DNA of 64,000 nt from Bacteroidota bacterium (GTDB taxonomy: Bacteria > Bacteroidota > Bacteroidia > Chitinophagales > Chitinophagaceae). The number at the start of each line of letters is the position of its first letter. The first letter of the stretch is position 1. Positions 61,601-64,000 of this stretch are shown one piece after another. The translations under genes were made by a program, and so were the position numbers. The stretch is from assembly GCA_018267705.1 (NCBI GenBank), contig JAFDXX010000007.1, forward strand, positions 186,001-250,000. The letters are read 5' to 3'. The notes beneath the pieces were generated by a model. The model did no database searches. It was not told where the DNA came from and saw nothing but the letters and a program-made list of their open reading frames with translations.

Positions 61601-62192
61601 AGAAATTTTCTTCTCGGTAATTGGTGTGTTTTTGGGATATGCCTTAACAGGAATGAGCATGGCAATGATAATGGTAGGCGTTGGTATTGTAGGCTTAGCG
61701 GGTATTGTAATTAAAAACGGAATTTTATTAATTGAGTTTACTGATGAGCTACGCAGTAGAGGAATGAAAACAAGAGAAGCAGCTATACAAGCAGGTAAAA
61801 TTCGTATCATTCCCGTATTATTAACTGCATTAGCCACCATACTTGGTTTACTGCCATTAGCTATTGGTTTTAATATAGATTTCGTAAAAATGTTTACCGA
61901 ATTAAATCCACATATTTTCTTAGGTGGAGATAGTGTTGTTTTTTGGGGACCATTAAGTTGGACTATTATTTTCGGATTAATATTTTCTTTCTTCTTAACC
62001 TTAGTAATGGTGCCAAGTATGTATTTATTAAGTGAACGTTTAAGAAGACCAATGGAAAAATTCTACGGAACCAAGTTTATTGCATTATTAGGTTTTACGG
62101 GTCCTTTATTTTTTATATTGGTAGGAATAATGTTATTGGTAAGAAGAATTCAAGGCAAAAAAGTTTGGTTTGGAAAACTGAAAGAAAGTTAA
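58632..62192 (+). CDS. RND efflux permease (AcrB/HAE1 family)
   Basis: A 1186-residue inner-membrane proton antiporter. After an N-terminal extension the typical RND arrangement is seen: first helix (YIMAILISLYGVYKF), porter domain with VVEFDTDVK, TM helices 2-6 (FILVLLVLMFFMG, FALLFGLGIIVDDAIVVIENTH, with the proton-relay Asp424-Asp425), second porter domain and helices 8-12 (LIIFLILVLQFNSV, MIMVGVGIVGLAGIVIKNG). About 140 residues longer than AcrB; an extra hydrophobic insert occurs around 535-580. It ends in a C-terminal helix (GPLFFILVGIMLLV). The intrinsic terminator 62221-62257 closes the operon. Confidence 0.95.
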   Translation: MKQFIEGVAKKFKQFKPTSWAVDNKTAIYIMAILISLYGVYKFNTLPKEQFPDIVVPTIYVQTVYVGNSAKDIENLVTRPIEKQLKGISGAKVKKIQSTSQQDYSMIVVEFDTDVKTEVAKQKVKDAVDKAATDLPNDLTSQPNVMEFDFSEMPIMYVNISGDYDGMTLKKYADKLQDRFEELTEITRADIVGAPEREIQVNVDPFKMQAAQLSFTDISNAIGYENRDISGGLITVGDMKRTLRVKGQFLSANDLNNIVVRNPTGAAIYLKDVAQIIDTVKETESYARLDGKNVVTLNIVKRSGENLINAATKIKNIVAEMQDKGQLPPKDKLNIVFTGDQSKQTATSFKDLVNTIIIGFILVLLVLMFFMGVTNAFFVALSVPLSVFVAFLFLPVADFVVGSHVTLNFIVLFALLFGLGIIVDDAIVVIENTHRIYNNGKVKVQRAAKEAAGEIFVPVLAGTLTTLAPFFPLLLWKGLIGKFMIYLPTMLILTLAASLIVAFIINPVFAVSFMHPEGRAFEKPKNHVFKSRWFWVFIAFGVLFDLAGWFGFGNFLIFMSLLMILNNYVLRGVIHYFQEKLLPTLMNNYEKLLHWVLKGRRPGWLFSSLFGLFIVAVIALGIRNNPKPFFPSGDPNFIYVYLKMPIGTKTETTDSVTRILENKVYKVLNNELPEKGGIVESVIANVAVSANNPRDNNRSTQSNLGRIQVSFVEYEKRHGKHTQVFLDAIREQMKTGIPGAEISVEKESNGPPTDPPVNIEITGDNFDEIANVSKALLNHLDTNRVNGVENLKADVDLVNPEITINIDRQKAMREGLSTSQIGMELRSAVFGKEASKLKDGEDEYKIYVRYADLERNNINDLMNLKLTFRDMAMMGKIRQIPLNAVATVDYTTTSGGVKRKNVKRTIQLQSNITDPSLTGPANAQLAKLIETFKHKTKIPADVTIKQTGESEQQAETMSFLGTSLITALLIIFLILVLQFNSVSKPFIVLTEIFFSVIGVFLGYALTGMSMAMIMVGVGIVGLAGIVIKNGILLIEFTDELRSRGMKTREAAIQAGKIRIIPVLLTALATILGLLPLAIGFNIDFVKMFTELNPHIFLGGDSVVFWGPLSWTIIFGLIFSFFLTLVMVPSMYLLSERLRRPMEKFYGTKFIALLGFTGPLFFILVGIMLLVRRIQGKKVWFGKLKES

Positions 62193-62220
62193 CCGATAAC
62201 TAAGCGTGTTTTTTGTTTTA

Positions 62221-62257
62221 AAGAAGCTGTATCAAAATACGATGCAGCTTCTTTTTT
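62221..62257 (+). terminator. Intrinsic terminator of the efflux operon
   Basis: AAGAAGCTGTATC (62221-62233) pairs with GATGCAGCTTCTT (62241-62253), one G-T wobble, 7-base loop, followed by T4 and further T. It lies 29 bases after the RND stop. Confidence 0.9.
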
Positions 62258-62308
62258 GTTTTCAATTTTATAAATTGTTCATCGTTTCAAAACAATGTCA
62301 AGAAAAAT

Positions 62309-62665
62309 TTAATTTTCATAATAAGGCAACCCATCATTACTAACCATTTCTTTCTGTTGCCAATAAGATAAGGTTACAATATGCCCATCTTTCGTTCTTA
62401 ACAATCTTCCAAATATTGCATTGGTTGGGTTAAACATAAGGTTAGTAACGCCAATAGTAAATGTTGCAGCAACTTCATCAGGCGTTGCATCTGTTGTTGT
62501 AGCAGCAGTTTTGGGTAACGGGCTTGGTATTACAACAACTGTATATCCATTTCCTTCTAATAATGGTTTTAAAAAATCAATTCGTTCTTGTAAAACATTT
62601 TTTTCTACAATGGCACATTTAATTCCATTCAACTCTTCAAACTCATGATTTTTATTGATTGCCAT
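62309..62665 (-). CDS. Hypothetical protein downstream of nuoN
   Basis: A 118-residue cytoplasmic protein beginning AINKNHEFEELNGIKCAIVEKNV. It alternates short beta and alpha segments (LLEGNGYTVVVIPSP, TFTIGVTNLMFNPTNAIFGRLL, GHIVTLSYWQQKEMV) and contains a Thr/Ala-rich linker. I recognise no family and no catalytic motif. It starts 6 bases after nuoN on the same strand, so it belongs to the complex I transcript and may be an accessory factor; this is inferred from position only. Confidence 0.7.
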   Translation of the reverse strand: MAINKNHEFEELNGIKCAIVEKNVLQERIDFLKPLLEGNGYTVVVIPSPLPKTAATTTDATPDEVAATFTIGVTNLMFNPTNAIFGRLLRTKDGHIVTLSYWQQKEMVSNDGLPYYEN

Positions 62666-62671
62666 ATTTAA

Positions 62672-64000
62672 TTATTGTAATGAAATAATGTAATTGTAAG
62701 CTCCACTTAAAATGCCCGTTAATAAAACACCCATTACACAAATTATTAATGCAATTTTATTAGATGCCGGTATAGAAATTTTTTCTATACAACTATTTTC
62801 ATTTTTTGCAAAAATTGTTTTTACTACTCTCAAATAATAATACATTGATATTACCATATTTAATGCTGCAATAGCAAGTATAGTATAAGTAATACCTTGT
62901 GCTGCAGACATTAATAAAAACAATTTACCAAAAAAGCCTGCTGTTGGCGGAACACCTGCCAAAGAAAAAAAGCCAATACACAAACACCAACTTAAAAATT
63001 TATTATTTGTATAGAAAGATTGATAATCTGTTATCGTTTCTTTTTGTAATACGGCACTCACCAATGTTATAACACCAAACACAGCCAAATTTGATAAAAC
63101 ATATATTAAAATAAAATAAATTATTGATGCATTGCCTGCAGAACTATTGGTAGATACCGCTAACAGTATAAAACCTACTTGAGCTATTGAAGAAAAAGCC
63201 AACAATCGTTTTAAATTTTGTTGGCGTATAGCAAATAAATTTCCTATAATAATAGTTATTAATGCAACCCAAATTAAAACAGTATGCCATGTAATAAATA
63301 ATGGTTGAGCCATTTTATTCAACACATTTAAAATAACAAATATGGCTGCAGATTTTGATGCAACAGATAAAAAAGATGTAATAGCAACAGGTGAACCTTC
63401 GTACACATCAGCCGTCCATAAATGAAAAGGCACAGCAGAAACTTTAAACAATAAACCAACAAAAAATAATAAAAACGCAGCAATATGTAACGGCTGCTGT
63501 TGCAGTAAATTATTTATAACAGAAAAATCTAATGTTCCTGTACAGCCGTATAAAAAAGAAATTCCCAACAATAATATTGCCGATGAAAATGCAGAAGAAA
63601 TAATCAACTTCATGGCTCCTTCTCCTGAAGTTTTTCTTTTTAAATCAAAGTTAGCAGCGGCTGCCAACGGAATGGTAGATAGTTCTAAGCCAACATACAA
63701 CATTAATATATTGGCAGAAGAAATCATTAAAAACATTCCTAATAAAGAACTAAGCAGCAACACATAAAACTCTATAATATGTTTGTGGTTTTCTAACCAT
63801 TTGGTAGATTGTAACGAAATAAGTAACACCGATAAATTGAGTATGTTTTTTTCAAACACATATAAATGATTGGTAACAAACATTTTTCCAAATAATCTTC
63901 CTTCTTCATTAAAGAAAAAACCATTTATAAAATTCAACAGTAATAAAATATTAATTCCGTTCAATAAAGTATTTACGGTAAGTTGCTTTGATTTTAATTT
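62672..64000 (-). CDS. nuoN: NADH-quinone oxidoreductase subunit N (5' end outside window)
   Basis: A membrane subunit of respiratory complex I with antiporter-like proton-channel folding. In-frame codons continue from 62672 through the window edge at 64000 without stop, so the apparent TTG start at 63964 is not real and the N-terminus lies outside. The visible 443 residues contain many hydrophobic helices, the conserved LYVGLELSTIPLAAA (key Glu in helix 5), KLIISSAFSSAILLLGISFLYG, and KVSAVPFHLWTADVYEGSP, with the essential Lys. A small hypothetical gene follows it after 6 bases. Other nuo genes are presumably upstream on the minus strand. Confidence 0.93.
   Translation of the reverse strand, partial: KLKSKQLTVNTLLNGINILLLLNFINGFFFNEEGRLFGKMFVTNHLYVFEKNILNLSVLLISLQSTKWLENHKHIIEFYVLLLSSLLGMFLMISSANILMLYVGLELSTIPLAAAANFDLKRKTSGEGAMKLIISSAFSSAILLLGISFLYGCTGTLDFSVINNLLQQQPLHIAAFLLFFVGLLFKVSAVPFHLWTADVYEGSPVAITSFLSVASKSAAIFVILNVLNKMAQPLFITWHTVLIWVALITIIIGNLFAIRQQNLKRLLAFSSIAQVGFILLAVSTNSSAGNASIIYFILIYVLSNLAVFGVITLVSAVLQKETITDYQSFYTNNKFLSWCLCIGFFSLAGVPPTAGFFGKLFLLMSAAQGITYTILAIAALNMVISMYYYLRVVKTIFAKNENSCIEKISIPASNKIALIICVMGVLLTGILSGAYNYIISLQ

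Noticed and set aside
63900..63964. TTG start of nuoN at 63964
   Set aside because: The frame stays open to the window edge, and the first helices of NuoN are missing, so the true start lies outside.

Overview
The window is one contiguous piece of a low-GC chromosome, most likely from Bacteroidota and probably a Chitinophagaceae-type organism. The evidence is a type IX secretion (T9SS) C-terminal sorting domain, several promoters of the TTG-N20-TAnnTTTG type, starts with no clear Shine-Dalgarno sequence, a Reg_prop/Y_Y_Y hybrid sensor kinase, and Bacteroidota-typical families (LptB, DUF1015 beside serC, 2TM protein, YjjG nucleotidase). There are no rRNA genes, CRISPR arrays or insertion sequences, and one tRNA (Lys, CTT). 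No gene-free stretch exceeds about 300 bases. Genus-level assignment is inference.

Layout. 1-5.6 kb: an aminotransferase cut by the window edge, lipoprotein MsrB, adenylate kinase with a clear terminator, a DUF1569/DinB-like protein, and a PaaZ-type aldehyde dehydrogenase/hydratase with an enoyl-CoA hydratase. 5.7-9.6 kb (minus): carbonic anhydrase, FabG, a GH3-family acyl-adenylating protein and LptB. 9.7-16 kb: a two-component pair (propeller sensor kinase and LuxR-type regulator) followed by a beta-barrel protein, two lipoproteins and a secreted protein. 16-18.8 kb: MetF, 6-phosphogluconolactonase, a nitroreductase and a small conserved protein. 18.9-23.8 kb (minus): an apparent operon of a SET-domain protein, an ATP-grasp ligase, an ATP-grasp-SET fusion, a six-TM ABC domain without ATPase, and a TIGR02757 protein. 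24-26.5 kb: two GH5 paralogues, the T9SS-exported one lacking both catalytic glutamates. 26.6-28 kb: CorA and tRNA-Lys. 28-36.5 kb: an alpha-glucoside island (AraC regulator, GH13 glucosidase, PhyH dioxygenase, TIM-barrel epimerase-like protein, secreted GH13, SLC45-like MFS transporter) with a GH16 glucanase. 36.5-40.2 kb: SDR, YjjG, a tiny Cys/Lys-rich exported protein, and the two ends of a restriction-modification gene whose middle has been replaced by SRPBCC and VOC genes. 40.3-47.4 kb: lactone oxidase, phosphatidylserine decarboxylase, ALDH, glutathione peroxidase, orphan ParA, an esterase and membrane proteins. 47.4-55.2 kb (minus): Tat-exported Gfo/Idh oxidoreductase, acyl-CoA synthetase, 2TM protein, TPR protein, DUF1015, SerC, DUF502. 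55.4-62.2 kb: a complete TetR-TolC-MFP-RND efflux operon with a visible operator. 62.3-64 kb: a small protein and NuoN, cut by the window edge.

The best candidate for an undescribed system is the SET/ATP-grasp operon. It pairs two peptide-ligase-like ATP-grasp domains with two SET methyltransferase domains carrying post-SET cysteine clusters, one pair of them fused, which suggests ligation coupled to lysine or amine methylation of a peptide or small molecule. Also worth attention are the catalytically dead T9SS-exported GH5, the cassette-like replacement inside the restriction-modification gene, the Cys/Lys-rich exported peptide, and several palindromes at promoters.
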